Positions 38,436 through 50,112 of a stretch of DNA of 64,000 nt are shown here, in pieces. The translations under genes and the position numbers were made by a program. Source of the DNA: Eonycteris spelaea (taxonomy: Eukaryota > Chordata > Mammalia > Chiroptera > Pteropodidae); contig PUFA01000086.1 of NCBI GenBank assembly GCA_003508835.1, forward strand, positions 248,001 to 312,000, read 5' to 3'. Position 1 is the first letter of the stretch; the number at the start of each line of letters is the position of its first letter. Below the pieces are notes generated by a model. That model was given only the letters and a program-made list of their open reading frames with translations. It was not told the origin of the DNA and did not search any database.

Positions 38436-39149
38436 AAACTTTTTTAAATATTAAAAATAATTGCTTCTGAACACAGAAAGCATTTATAATCTAAGTATAA
38501 AATTCAAGAAGTTTCTTATCTTTGGCAATCTATATAAACCAGACTAAGAAATAAGTAAGAAATAATGTGTAAAATAACTCTTGAACCAACTGCATGCATA
38601 CTGTGCTAATAAATTCAAACTCTTTTCTACATCCCTCAAATTATATTAAAGAGATGTTTCTTGACAGAGGCATACTTAAATCATTCTACATTTCTTCCTT
38701 TTTCTCTTATGTAAAAATGTCAACTTATAAATAATTTTTTTACGAATCAGTGTTTATTTTGTATGTCTTTGGATAAATTGTCTGCCAAGATTTTAGCGAT
38801 TGGGGATTTAGAGTTTTTTGGGTGTTTATTACAACTCTGAATTATCAGTGTAAATGTTTATAGCACCTATAATAATTATTGTTATCTTAACATAGAAAGT
38901 TCTTTCAATTTCACTAAAATAAAAACAGCTATCTGCTGTAGTATTTACTAACTAGATCACTCTTTCACCTCAAATCATCAGCATTGCCGCAAAACAGCTG
39001 AAAGCTTCAAGGAAATCTCACTGAAAATATAATAGAGCTATTATAAATTTTATTTGTTTTGTATAGCAATTGAAAACAAATGAAATCCTTCTATTAATAT
39101 GTATAAATTTATTGTTTTTTTTTTTAAGAAAATCAACATTAGGGAGAGT

Positions 39150-39530
39150 TGTCAAGAAAGGTCTTTTTGAGGACATGACTATTTTTACTTAAACTTGAAT
39201 TTGATTGATGAGAGTGTACCAACCACAGAAAGGTCTGACAGAAAGATATTTTACAACAGAGTGAACAGCAAAAGCTGGGCATGAGAAGAAACTCAGAAGT
39301 TCCAAAGAACAGGATGAAAGTCCTGGTAGTAGAGCAGCAAATAGGGAGGAGTTAAATCGTGTGGCCTTGTAAGTCATATTCTGCTATTAAGATTTTATTC
39401 TCACCATAATCAGAAGCTACTGGAAAATTTTAGGCAGGAAAGTAACTTGAACTGATTTATGCTTTTAAAAGATTATTCTGACTGCTGTGTGAAGAATGGG
39501 TTGTAAGAAGCAAAAATGGAAGCAAGGTCA
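39150..39530 (+). mobile_element. Ancient L2-age dispersed repeat
   Basis: GGTCTTTTTGAGGACATGAC, AGTTCCAAAGAACAGGATGA, TCGTGTGGCCTTGTAAGTCA and TTATTCTGACTGCTGTGTGA follow the order of the same old family as 19085-19700. A fragment at about 39765-39870 (AGAAGGGACATGATCTGATG) is probably part of another copy. The minus-strand frame at 39189-39377 is a shadow. Confidence 0.55.
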
Positions 39531-39534
39531 GGAG

Positions 39535-39680
39535 GTGACAGTGGCTTAATCCCATTTATGAGGGCTCTATCCTCGTTAACTAATTATATTCCAAGGGTCC
39601 CACTTGCAAACACCGTTATATTGGGGATTATGTTTTATCGTATGAATTTGGGGGTGACACAAACATTTAGTCTATAGCAG
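39535..39680 (-). mobile_element. MaLR-type LTR fragment, antisense
   Basis: The complement of an MLT1/MST-type LTR head: GCTTAATCCCATTTATGAGG, GCTCTATCCTCGTTAACTAA, AACACCGTTATATTGGGG, CGTATGAATTTGGGGGTGAC, ACAAACATTTAGTC. Confidence 0.8.
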
Positions 39681-40014
39681 TCAATGACAAAGGACTGTGT
39701 AGGACCATATAGAACATTACAATAAAGCACTTAGCAATGATAGTTCATTAAAAAGCTATCACAACCTTGAAGCAGAGAAGGGACATGATCTGATGTCTAA
39801 TTTTCAATACCACTCTGATTAGATTCAGACAGACCTGATAAACAGATATAGCAGGACTCTAGGCAAAAATTTCTGATGGCTTTATTATACATTTGCCTTA
39901 CATATTTGGATTTTCAGATGCCCAGAATTCATTTACCCTTCTTAATGGTATCTCAATTTTCTAAGAGAAACTACTTTTGTACATTGGGCACAATTCCATC
40001 AGGGGCTCTGTATT

Positions 40015-40515
40015 AGAATTATACATAGAAAGAACCAATAGGATGTGTGCGTGTGTGTGTATTACTCTCTAGATAGACAGATTAATCTATCTGTCTGTCT
40101 GTCTGTCTGTCTATCTGTCTGTCTATCTATCTATCTATCTATCTATCTGATAGGGAGATTGAAAGATATTTATTTTAATTAGTTTATGCTGCAATTATGT
40201 GAGCAACTCCAAAATCTGCTAGATAATCTGTCAGGCTGGAGACCCAAGGGAAAAATGATGTTATAGTTCAAGTCTAATAACAGTCTGTTGGTAGAATTAT
40301 CTTTTCTTTGGAGGAAGTCAGTCTTTTCTTACTGACTTCAACTGATTGAATGAGGTCCATCAACATTAGGAAGAGTAATCTGCTTTTCTCAAATTTTACT
40401 GATTTGAATTGTAATATATTCTACAAAATACCTTCACAACACATTCATATGTGTTTGATCAAATATCTGGGTAACATGGACTAGCAAGTTGACATATAAA
40501 ATTAACCATCACAGG
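40015..40515 (-). mobile_element. MaLR-like LTR, antisense, with internal microsatellite
   Basis: The plus strand starts GAAAGAACCAATAGGATGTG, contains the TCTG/TCTA array, then TTAGTTTATGCTGCAATTAT, AATCTGTCAGGCTGGAGACC, TTGAATGAGGTCCATCAACA, AGAGTAATCTGCTTTTCTC, ATATCTGGGTAACATGGAC and ends TAAAATTAACCATCACA. That is the full order of a widespread mammalian LTR read backwards. Family name not certain. Confidence 0.72.
40086..40149. repeat. Compound (TCTG)n(TCTA)n microsatellite
   Basis: TCTG units change to TCTA units across about 64 bases, inside the LTR at 40015-40515, where a CT-rich stretch normally sits. Likely length-polymorphic. Confidence 0.95.
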
Positions 40516-41609
40516 CTCTCTGTCCCCTCCAGTCAAAGAATGAGATGTGGTTTAAGCTACGTCAGTTAGATATTCTCTCCCTTGATCATGTATTTAAGTA
40601 GAGGGCCAAAGAAGTACATCCTATTCCCACAGTCATATCCAGATGACATGATCATGCTCTTCCATACAAAACACACAGTTCTTCAATCTCCAGTTCCTAA
40701 TCCTTTTAAACAAATCGCCATTAGCCTAGTGAACATCTAATACTTCACTTTTATCTAGACCAAACTCATTTGTTTGAAATGAAAAAAAAAAATACTAAAC
40801 TGTAATTGTCTTGAGCATGCTCCAGACATTTGGAAAGACCGGCAATTAATTAATAATAGTCATTCTGGAGATTGGACTTTGAGTATTGAGGCTGTCCAAT
40901 TTTTAATGTGTGTAATTAAAAAAAATATTTTCTATGCTGTTTATAATTAAAGGCCAACATTTATTTTAATTAAAGTAAATAATAAAACTTCCCAAATTAG
41001 CAAGTGGGACAAAAGCAGAATTTTAAATGTTATTGGAAATGGAAATTCTATCTTTATCCACTGTAGAAGTCACAGAGGCACCTCTGGAGAACCGGAGGTT
41101 TTGTGGGACAATTTGAAAACTTTATTAAAATTTATTATTTTTGTGTTCATAAAAAAGGGAGAAAAAAAGGAGCAGGATACTTGCTTCCATGGAAGACATT
41201 TAAAATTTGATTCATTGATGTATTTTTGGCTCACAGCATTACCTTGTGGCATTTTGTATCAGCTGCTGCCTCTTCCCAAAGCAATAATATATTGCTAATT
41301 AATTCAGCACAAGCAGTGACTATGCCAAATCTATTTAAAAAGAAAAAAAAAAAAGCTCTCTACTGTTCTTCTCAATAAAGGTATCACATTCTTTTAAAGG
41401 ATCAAAGTCATACAGAGTTAATTAGGACTAGCACAATCAGAATAAATTAGGCTGCATTAACATATACAATTCAGTGTTTAAAGCTGGTTTTCAATTTAAA
41501 ATAACCAGATACTCCATCACTAATCTGAATTAACTAATTTCTTCCCATTAGTCTCTGAGTAAACATTCAGCCAGATGAAGAAATTATACTGCCAATGACA
41601 TAATAATAC

Positions 41610-41805
41610 AATAACTAATATTATTAAATCTTTAGTATTTGGTAGAAACAAGTTAAATATGCTACATGAATCTGATTTTATAGTACTTATGAAAATCTAT
41701 ATATTAAATATTTTTATACCCATTTTGCAAGTGACAAACATAAACTGAAGTTTGGAGACAATATTCACAACATCACGGATTTCAACTTGGACTCTAAGTT
41801 CTTAC
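41610..41805 (-). mobile_element. MIR SINE relic
   Basis: Complement of MIR: TTTATACCCATTTTGCAAGT, GACAAACATAAACTGAAGTT, ACATCACGGATTTCAACTTG, GACTCTAAG. Confidence 0.62.
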
Positions 41806-42014
41806 AAATTTCTTATGAATTACCCTATATTGTGATAGTAAACACGTTTGAAGTTTTTTTTCCTACACAATTTAGTAAGCCATCAGAGAATTTCAGAAAA
41901 AATGCTTATGTAAAGTTGTAAATATCAAGTCCAAGTTGAATGACTTTTTCTTTTCTCTTCGTGTATGTTTTGTAGAAAAACACATCTCTAAGGTAATTTA
42001 AAATAGTTTGAAAA

Positions 42015-42788
42015 ATCACAAACGTGTTTTGTCACCATAAAAAAGTCTTAATTTTACGGATTTTTGGACTGGGGGCTCATATCCATCTGTTTGTTCAACT
42101 TTAGCACCTGTCTCATCCCCAGTAACTTTTCTAGACCTGCTATCACTTTCAGCAGAAATCTCCATGAGTTTTCCCTTTTCTATGTTATTTCCAATGCTAT
42201 CTGGATTCAGTTTATTGACCACTTCTTTCAAGTTATTTGTTTGCACTTCTTGAGGCATGATTTCCATTATCTTCTTCTGAATTTGGTAGACCTATTCATG
42301 CTGAGCACAAGAGGTCTTCCAATTCTGACTGTTGCATTTTTTTTTTTTTTTTTTTTAGCAAAACCAACACAGAATAGAAAATGCAAATAACCATCAGTAG
42401 ACTTCACACCAACATGAACTTCAATCATGGTCTCCCATTTTTTGACCGGGGAGCTCATTTTGCCACGGGTAAGAGCCTTGACATGGAACTCAGTCAGGCA
42501 GTTTTTGACCTGAACATCATCCTCAGTAATTAGCCTGAGTTTTCTAAATTCAACTTTGTCATCTGCAGATCAGCTAGGTCACTTCAAAAACATGACTTCT
42601 GAAACCATCAGATGCAATTTTGGTCCCCTTAGTTCTCGTGATTAGTGTTTTCCTAATATTTCTTATATTGAACATAGCTAGTGCATTCACATCACACCTA
42701 TCTTTCTTAAAAAAAATGGTTAAACCACTCTTTGCAGGGCTTCCTTTTTGCTGCCTTTTGTAAGGTGCCTGTTCTTGCTGACTGCCAT
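42015..42788 (-). pseudogene. RPS3A: RPS3A processed pseudogene
   Basis: This is an intronless, decayed copy of ribosomal protein S3A (eS1, small ribosomal subunit). On the minus strand it begins ATGGCAGTC at 42788. Recognisable blocks follow in order: MFNIRNI-like (with Ala-Met-Phe-Asn-Ile-Arg-Asn-Ile preserved), a KIASDG-like stretch, VKKWETMIE then a [16 protein letters not shown] stretch (42300-42450), and [19 protein letters not shown] through [19 protein letters not shown] at the C end (42040-42267). Breaks include frameshifts, in-frame stops in the N half, a 20-base A run on the minus strand (42337-42356) after the FCVGF block, and loss of about 25 codons between the Ile-Glu-Lys and Gly-Lys-Leu-Met-Glu blocks. 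The normal stop is also lost, with readthrough. No introns are present, as expected of an L1-mobilised retrocopy. No function is expected. I did not see a clean poly(A) tail or target duplication. Confidence 0.93.
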
Positions 42789-42934
42789 GGTGCTGCTCAG
42801 AGAAATGAAAGACTAAAAACTCTTGAAAAAAAAAAGTTAGAATCCATCTTATTATTAAGCTGTAGTGACCTTGTTCTTTTAACTGATATTTATAAACTCA
42901 ATTCCCCCTATTGTTTTTATCCTTCATTCTATAA

Positions 42935-42975
42935 TATAATAATAATAATAATAATATAATAATAATAATAATAAA
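42935..42975. repeat. (AAT)n microsatellite
   Basis: ATAATAATAATA units with one TATAAT interruption; about 40 bases. Confidence 0.9.
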
Positions 42976-43762
42976 TAATTGAAAATATCATCACACTGTC
43001 TATAAATAATTGATCCTATTAAACATATATTTTAATATGAGATAAAAAAGAACAAATGATCTCTTTGCTCTACTACAATGCCATACATTATTTTCAGAAT
43101 TACTGTAATACGATTATACACTCTAGACAATATTTTCTGAATTTTAGTTGTTGTTGGTTTGTTTTGTGATTAGTAATTGTTTACCTAACTTCAATCTGAA
43201 ATTTGTTTGATCATTTACTGCTGGTAGTATGTGGGTATGACTATTATGAGAGTTACAAATGGTAAACAATGCAATTTGTTGACTCTAGTTATATTATTAT
43301 CATTTTTTCTTTCACTACTTTGAGAAACAATCTTCTCATGAAAGGTTATGGGCAGTTTGATACACGCACAAAGGGCATACTCAGCAGGCACAAGAACCCG
43401 GCTAAACTGAATCTTGCTTCATAGGGTCAATTCCTGAATAACAGCTCCTCTACTGTAATCACCACTAGTCCTCACAATCAATCAGCCTGAGGGTCAATCT
43501 CTCCCACTGATGTGAAAACAGCAATCAAGGCTCAACTACAATAGGAGAGCACACACAACACATAGAAAAGACACACCCGGAGCATCTGGCTCAAATGACC
43601 AGGGAGACTATGACACTGGGTCCATTAGGACACCTACTACATAAGGTCAGTCTACTAAGACCAAGAGGATAGTAGTTCTACCTAATACATAGAAACAAAA
43701 ACAGAGAGAGCGTTAAAGTGAGCATACAAACATGTCCCAAATGAAAGAACAGAACACGCTCC

Positions 43763-43815
43763 ATAAATAAATAGATAACTAACTAACTAACTAAATAAAT
43801 AAATAAATAAATAAA
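43763..43815. repeat. (TAAC)n(TAAA)n simple repeat inside L1
   Basis: TAACTAACTAAC then TAAATAAATAAA directly before the ORF1 start of the L1 at 43350-45555. Confidence 0.9.
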
Positions 43816-44016
43816 ATGGAGGCAAGCAGCCTACCAGAAGCAAAGTTCGAAACACTTGTTATAAGAACACTCAATGATCCCAGTGATAACTTCAATGAAG
43901 AGACAGAAAACATAAAAATAGTGCTAGAAAACATAAAAAGAAACCAGTCACAAATGAAGAATACAATAACTGAAATAAAAAATACATTAGAAAGAATCAA
44001 CAGTAGATTAGATTAA
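43816..44016 (+). pseudogene. L1 ORF1 N-terminal remnant
   Basis: A 66-codon open stretch starts MEASSLPEAKFETLVIRTL at the end of the L1 5' UTR. It is rich in Glu, Asn and Lys with heptad-like spacing (ENIKIVLENIKRNQSQMKN), which fits the coiled-coil trimerisation part of L1 ORF1p. It stops early at 44016. Downstream sequence still resembles the ORF1 RNA-binding region (AAAGACAAAGAGAGAATC, AGGGAGCTCCTATAAGACTG), but in broken frames. Confidence 0.75.
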
Positions 44017-44808
44017 GTAGCAGCTTGAATCAGCAATATGGTAGATAAGGTAGCAGAAAACACCAACCTGAAGGGGAAAAAAGCAAAAAAAAGATAAGAA
44101 GAATCCAAAAATATGAGGATAGTTTAAGGGGCCTCTGGTGCATCAAGCATACACGTATATGCATCATAGGGGTACCAGAAGAAAAAGTGGGAGAGAGCAA
44201 GGAATTGAAAACCTATTTGAAGAAATAATGACATAAAATTTCCCTAACCTGGTGAAGGAAATAGACATACAAGCCAGAAGTGCAGAAAGTCCCAAACAAG
44301 ATGAGCCCAAAGAGGCCAGCACCTAGATACATTATAATTAAAATGCCAAAGGTTAAAGACAAAGAGAGAATCTTAAAAGCAGCAAGAGAAAAACAGTTCA
44401 TCACCTACAAGGGAGCTCCTATAAGACTGTCAGATGATTTCTCAATGGCAACTTTGTAGGCCAGAAGGGATTGGCATGAAATATTCAAAATTGGGAAAAG
44501 TAAGGCCTATAACCGAGATTTGCTACCCAGCAAAACTATCATTTAGAATCGAAGAAGTAAAGAACTTTCCAGTCAAGAAATAGCTAAAAGTTCATCAACA
44601 CCAAACCAGCATAATAGAAAATGTTAGAGGTACTTTAAGAAGAAGAACAAAACAATAAAATAATAATAAAATGCAATAACTACATACCAATTAACAATTA
44701 CTTTAAATGTAAATGGATTAAATGTTCCAAGCAAAAGATATAGGGTTGGCTGAATAGTTAAGAATACATGCTCCTTGCACATGTTACCTACTACAGACTC
44801 ACTTCAGG

Positions 44809-45246
44809 TTGAAAGATATACACAAACTGAAAGTAGGGATGGAGAATATATTTTATGAAAATGGAAACAAACAAAAAAAACTGGGGCAGCCATACTTATA
44901 TGAAACAAGAGACTTTAAAACAAAGACCATAACAAGAGACAAAGAAAAGCCCAGTAATCTACTTCTGGGTATTTATCCAAAGAAACCCAAAACACTACTT
45001 CAAAGGGACATGTGCATCCATATGTTCATTGCAAAGTTATGGAGGCAACCTGGGTGTCCATCAGTGAATGAATGGATAAAGAAGAAATGTTACATATATA
45101 CAATGAAATATTACTCAGCCATAGAAAAGAATGAAGTGTTGCCATTGGCAACAACATGGATGGACCTAGAGGGTATTGTGCTGAGTGGAGTAAGTCAGAC
45201 AGAGAAAGACAAATGTCATATGATTTCCCTTATATATGGAATTTAG
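44809..45246 (+). pseudogene. Chimeric L1 ORF2 remnant spanning a deletion junction
   Basis: This is a 145-codon open frame. Its first 45 or so residues (through KTITRDKEK) match the early ORF2 endonuclease region. After the junction at about codon 46 it continues in frame in the extreme C-terminal region of ORF2 (LLLGIYPKK, CIHMFIAKLW, YYSAIEKNEVLPLATTW). Both the endonuclease active site as a whole and the reverse transcriptase are missing. The frame is open by chance of the deletion rather than by selection, as far as can be seen. No function is expected. Confidence 0.8.
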
Positions 45247-45877
45247 AGAAAAGACAAAACAGAAAAAACTCATATATATACACAGTATTTTGATAGTTGC
45301 TGGATTGGGGGTTGGAGGGAGAGGTAAAGGAGGGGGATAGTACAAATTAGTAGTTACAAAATAGTCATGGGGATGTAGGGTATACTATGAGGAATATACT
45401 CAGTATTACTGTAATAACTGTGTATGGTGTCAGATGGGTGCTGGATTTATCAGGGTGATCACTTCATAAGTTATATAATGTCCAATCATTGTGTTATATA
45501 CCTGAAACTAGTATATTTGTATTTTGACTATAATTTTAAAAATAAAAATATAATTTTTTAAAATTATGAGCAATTTGAGGGTTGCTAATTGTTTCCTTTT
45601 TCATCCATCATTTTGCTGGACCAGAAAAGAACTTCATAGAACACAGTTTGAAAATAATAGGCTTAAAGCCTGAGGGAGGATATAATTTAATATATAGAAC
45701 ATTATGGAAAGGAAAATAAGACATTATGAATAATGTGCTAGGACTCTATAGCAACTGGGAAGCATGCTTATTTCATCTAAACTAACTATTAGACTCCTAT
45801 CTGAAGGTTATCCTTGACTAGACAATGACCAAGTATGGTAGTGCTTGCTATTCTATTCTTATTTGAAAATATGAAAA

Positions 45878-45879
<2 letters not shown>

Positions 45880-45912
<33 letters not shown>
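45880..45912. repeat. (TA)n microsatellite, about 33 bases
   Basis: Uninterrupted alternating AT/TA array. Confidence 0.95.
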
Positions 45913-45916
<4 letters not shown>

Positions 45917-46186
45917 TAAATATATAAAATGTCTAACATTTGGATAATACATATTTACAACAAATGTATTCTATTATATAAATAATAATAAAATAAATTA
46001 TTTTATTATTTACATTTATTATTATTATTCACTACATACAAATATTACACTCTTTATATGCACATTTATAAAACATACACTTTCATTGTGATTGAGAAAT
46101 TAGGGATCATGCTTATTCATATTTATATTCAGTATCTCAGTATATAATATGTATTTCTTGAAATTTTAATTAATGATTTAATTTGA

Positions 46187-46345
46187 CATATATTGAACAA
46201 TTACTATGTGATGTGAGTGGGTTACTCATTAGGATATAATAACAAATAGAAAATTAAAGAACTCAATCTAGTGAAAGAGAAACAAGTAAGCAACTATAAC
46301 ATAATGAGGAGTTCAGTGTATATAGGAATATATACGAACATAGAT
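46187..46345 (+). mobile_element. Possible ancient L2-age repeat head
   Basis: TATATTGAACAATTACTATG, AGGATATAATAACAAATAGA and AACTCAATCTAGTGAAAGAG resemble the head of the same old family as at 19085. Diverged; low certainty. Confidence 0.4.
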
Positions 46346-46642
46346 AAACAGTTAATTTTGAGGACCTATCATTTCTGATTATCCACGATGAACCCTGAAT
46401 AACAAATAATCTTAATATATGAAACAAAATGGAGAGAGAGGATGCTAATTCTGAGAACTCCAGGTGCATGTTTCGAAACAAGTTGCATCATGCAAGTTAG
46501 AAGAGATGAGACTGTAAAGCAGTCAGATATAAAAATACTTAGACTAATATGCTAAAATATTTGGAATTTATTTGATATATGATGGAAAGAAAATATGAAG
46601 CTTTTTATTTGAAACAGTGAAAAATCAGATCGGAATCATGTG

Positions 46643-46708
46643 TGTATATATGTATACACACACACATATATACACAAACATACATATATACATATGTATG
46701 TGTATAAA
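46643..46708. repeat. TG/TA/CA alternating tract with dyad symmetry
   Basis: TGTGTGTATATATG is followed by ATACACACACACATATAT and later CATATGTATGTGTAT, so it can fold back on itself. Purine-pyrimidine alternating throughout. Confidence 0.8.
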
Positions 46709-48169
46709 ATTTAAGAGGAGAAACCCAGGGCCATCAAAGGGAGGAAAATCACCAGTAGTTTCATAATAAAACAAGAGAGGAGGGAGAATCAGACTGCAAC
46801 ACATTTAATGAGTATGAGCCAAAAGCAAATTATGTTGTACATCACTGCAAATCATTACCACTCTCATAATAACTGAGAAAGCTTCCCTGGAAGGAAAGAG
46901 CACCATAAATAAAGCAGAGAAACTGTTTTTGATAGTTACATGACAACTAGAGTTCTTTATGACAAAGATTGCACTGAAGTATTTGTGACTAAACAGTCCT
47001 GATAGTCAACCCAAGTCTTTAAATAAGGAAAGAACTATCAGAGTGTAGGTTCTAGCTACTAAATGATATGTCTGGCAAGCAACTAATGTAGAAATACTGA
47101 AAATTACATAGCACAATAAAAAAGTAAGGTTTAAACAGTAAACGCATAGATAACATGTCAAAAATATTATATTAATACTCTGGTGTTTCTATTCGGGGAC
47201 AAATTACTCAGCAAAAAATACAGCCAAGCAACCAACGAAACAACCAACCAATGAAACAGTATATACCTTTCAATTCTGAAAAAAAAAATGTGTAATGATT
47301 TACCATATCTTTGAGCTTCAATAGAAGATGGAGAAAATAAAGCCATGGATTCTATATTCTCCAATTTCTTGTATTTTCACATAATACAAGAAAAATTCAA
47401 TTATATAGACATGATAAGAAATTTAAGAGAATCAGAAAGTGAGAATAAATAAAAGCAATTTATTGGAAAGATTTTATCTCATCCAAGTCGCCAAGTCTCC
47501 TCAATAGCAAAGAGTATGACATCCATTATGATCCAGTAGATACCAAATTAATAAACACATAATTAGATCAGGACTACAAATTGCATTAGTTGGCATAGTA
47601 CTCCAGACACGACCAGATTTTTATATTTATATATCCAATATAATATTAATCTTAGTGTTTGTGAAGACATTTAATAAATATCTCAACATATTTTTTTGTA
47701 TTTCAATAGGTAGATTTTTATTTTTACTATATCCTGGTTCATGAATTAAACACTGTACTATATTACCTTTAAAGTTTTTTCTGAGTTGATAAATTCTACA
47801 CGCATTATAGTGAAATTAAGAACAGTTTCTCAAGTCAAAAATACCACTGAGGTAATTGGTGGAAAATTTCACATCAGAAGGTGAGCAGGTGTCAAAAACT
47901 TCAAAACTTAAAGATTTAGCTCAGGAAAGAATCACCCAGTATGTAATTAGAGTCATCATGTCCTGTTTAGCTGACATAAATGGTTAGTTCTCTTGCTCTA
48001 AATAGCACAATCTTGCTTTTTGAAATTTCTAGAAATTATAACAAAATATGTAAAGGAAATAGAAGAAAAGATAAAGGACAGAGATAAACATAGCAAGTTG
48101 AATGTGAAACTCAAAAACTACCTTCAGTTCTTAAACCCTAGTAACCCAGAGGGGATCCACAATAGCATG

Positions 48170-48718
48170 CAGAAGAACACATAGAAACCTTATGTCAGTA
48201 CTATGACTCGATTTTATTTTCTAAAGATTGCCAGAATAAAATTTTCTCCCCCATATATTCTTCATACAATGTGACTTGGACACTCCTCCCATCAGGGACG
48301 GTATATACTTCTACTCCTTAAATAGGGCAGAGGTTTGACCATGGCTGAAGTAATACTGCAATTACAAGGCTAACTCATAAAAGTTCTGCTTAATTCTCTT
48401 GGGCAGGTTTTCTTGGAACTCAGTGCCTTGCTATGAGGAAACCCAAACAGCCTAGGAGGGGCTCACATGGAATAGAAATGAATCCTTTGGCTCACAGCCC
48501 TAGCTAAGCTTGGGCAATCAGCCAGCAACAACTTGCTAAGATAGCCACACAGAAAGTGGTATACAGTCCTCAGTCAAGGTGCCCTAGTTGATGCTGCATG
48601 GAACAGGGATGAGCTGTTCCTTAAGTCTGCCAAAATCGTGGCTTTATGAGTAGATTTAAATTTTGTAGTTTGAAGCCATTAAGTTTTGGTGGTTTGTTAT
48701 GCAGCACTGGATAATCAG
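48170..48718 (+). mobile_element. MLT1-type MaLR LTR, sense
   Basis: The 3' end is diagnostic: TTTGAAGCCATTAAGTTTTG, GTGGTTTGTTATGCAGCAC, TGGATAATCAGAACA. The middle has AAGTCTGCCAAAATC and GGAGGGGCTCACATGGAATA, and the upstream part has ATGTGACTTGGACACTCC. The 5' boundary is approximate. It looks like a solo LTR. Confidence 0.78.
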
Positions 48719-49937
48719 AACAAGTATGTAATTTTGCAACTAAACATATGTAAGTTTTTCTATATGGCAATATATATAATAAAGTTTCATCATTCTGGAA
48801 TATATATCATAACATTTAATTCAAGATACATGATTTTAAAAGAAAACACTTTTTATATGTTAGTTATAAGGCTATGAAAAATTACTTAAACTCTGAATCT
48901 CAGAAATCTCATTGATAATTTACCATAATAGTTGTGGTAAGTGGATTTCAGTTAATATTTTTGTAGAATTTAGCACAAATCTTGACAACCTGAATACTCT
49001 ATATAACCATTAGTTATGTTATCATTTATATTTTTATCCCAAATCTGGCGTATGACCTTGTCTCTACCATGAAACTACATAGCTATGAGAGAGATGCTTA
49101 GTGTGTATCCTGGAAAAGAGAGAAAAGAATGCTCAAAGATCCTTAATAAAGTCAATCCACTCTGCTTCTCAAGAGGCAACCTCTGTCTTCCTTTACTTCT
49201 CTCAATACATCAAGTACTGTTAAATAGTTATCAAACTAATTTATTGATTTTAGTCATTATTATATCAGTTTGCCCTTCACTTGGGATCTAACTGGTATAT
49301 AAGTTATACAAATTAACTCAGAAAAATAAATTAATACTAAAAATATTTTTCTCATAAGAAGTTTAACGTTTACCATCATTAATAGTCTTCTTATTAGTAA
49401 TCAACAAAACAATATCATGACATAACTTTATGTAATCTACATCTATTTATCCAGATGAGTTCTACATTAGTATTTTTGCTGTAAAATTACTCCATTTAGC
49501 TGAAAATTTATATTTTCTTTATTCAATGCATATCATAACATTTAATTTTTTTCTCTAGGTTTTGTCATTCATATAAGCTAACTAGACCAGTCATCACGTA
49601 TGCCAGTAGACAAAAAACTGCTTCTCAATCATTTAAGTTCTGTGAGTAAAGCCATAAAGTCTATAGATAAAACATTGGATAAAATTCTGAAGCAAACAGA
49701 AAGCAGTATAATTTACTTTTAGAAGAAATTTATGTTTTATTATTTTAAAATCTCAAATCAGAGAGGATCTTTAAAATCTGTTCTTACATGTTTGAGAATA
49801 AAAATCAAATGTCTTTCAATAAATTCTGACATAAGCCATTTACTAACACATAAAGCTGCATGCTGTCCCGAAGAACAGCAAAGCCACTAGTCAAACATTC
49901 CTAGCTGAATTCTAGGAATTTAACTTCTCTTTATATA

Positions 49938-50112
49938 TATAAATTCTCTTTTAGAGAAGTCATACTCCTAGGTTAACATATTAAATTTTGTTTAGAAATA
50001 AAATATATATGTGTGTATATGTGTATTTCTAATAATATTATATATTTTTATTTCTAAATGAAAAGTTAATATATTAACCTAGGAATATGACTTCTCTAAA
50101 AGAAAATTTATA
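49938..50112. repeat. Long inverted repeat (about 70-bp arms, 34-bp loop)
   Basis: The left arm (49938-50006: TATAAATTCTCTTTTAGAGA..., CCTAGGTTAACATATTAA, TTTAGAAATAAAATATA) is complementary to the right arm (50041-50112: TATATTTTTATTTCTAAAT, TTAATATATTAACCTAGG, CTTCTCTAAAAGAAAATTTA) with few mismatches and small indels. The loop is AT-rich with TGTGTATATGTGT. A partial third copy of the right arm, in the same orientation, lies at 50165-50207 (TTCTAAATAAGTAATTAATA, TCAACCTAAGGAAGAT). It is not in a known element that I recognise. Confidence 0.9.

Larger units (their letters stand above)
43350..45555 (+). mobile_element. L1 with 5' UTR end, ORF1 and a large internal ORF2 deletion
   Basis: The layout is: 5' UTR end (about 43350-43760), a TAAC/TAAA simple repeat (43763-43815), decayed ORF1 (43816-44560), the start of ORF2 with an endonuclease-like beginning (about 44690-44940), then an abrupt join near 44945 to the 3' end of ORF2 (CTACTTCTGGGTATTTATCC), and a 3' UTR with GTATGGTGTCAGATGGGTGC, TCATAAGTTATATAATGTC and TACCTGAAACTAGTATA, ending A-rich near 45555. 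The 3' UTR type is like that of bat and other laurasiatherian L1s. About 2.5-3 kb of ORF2 is missing, so it cannot move autonomously. Confidence 0.9.

Noticed and set aside
42064..42390. 108-codon plus-strand open frame
   Set aside because: It is the antisense of the RPS3A pseudogene; its poly-Phe run comes from the T homopolymer.
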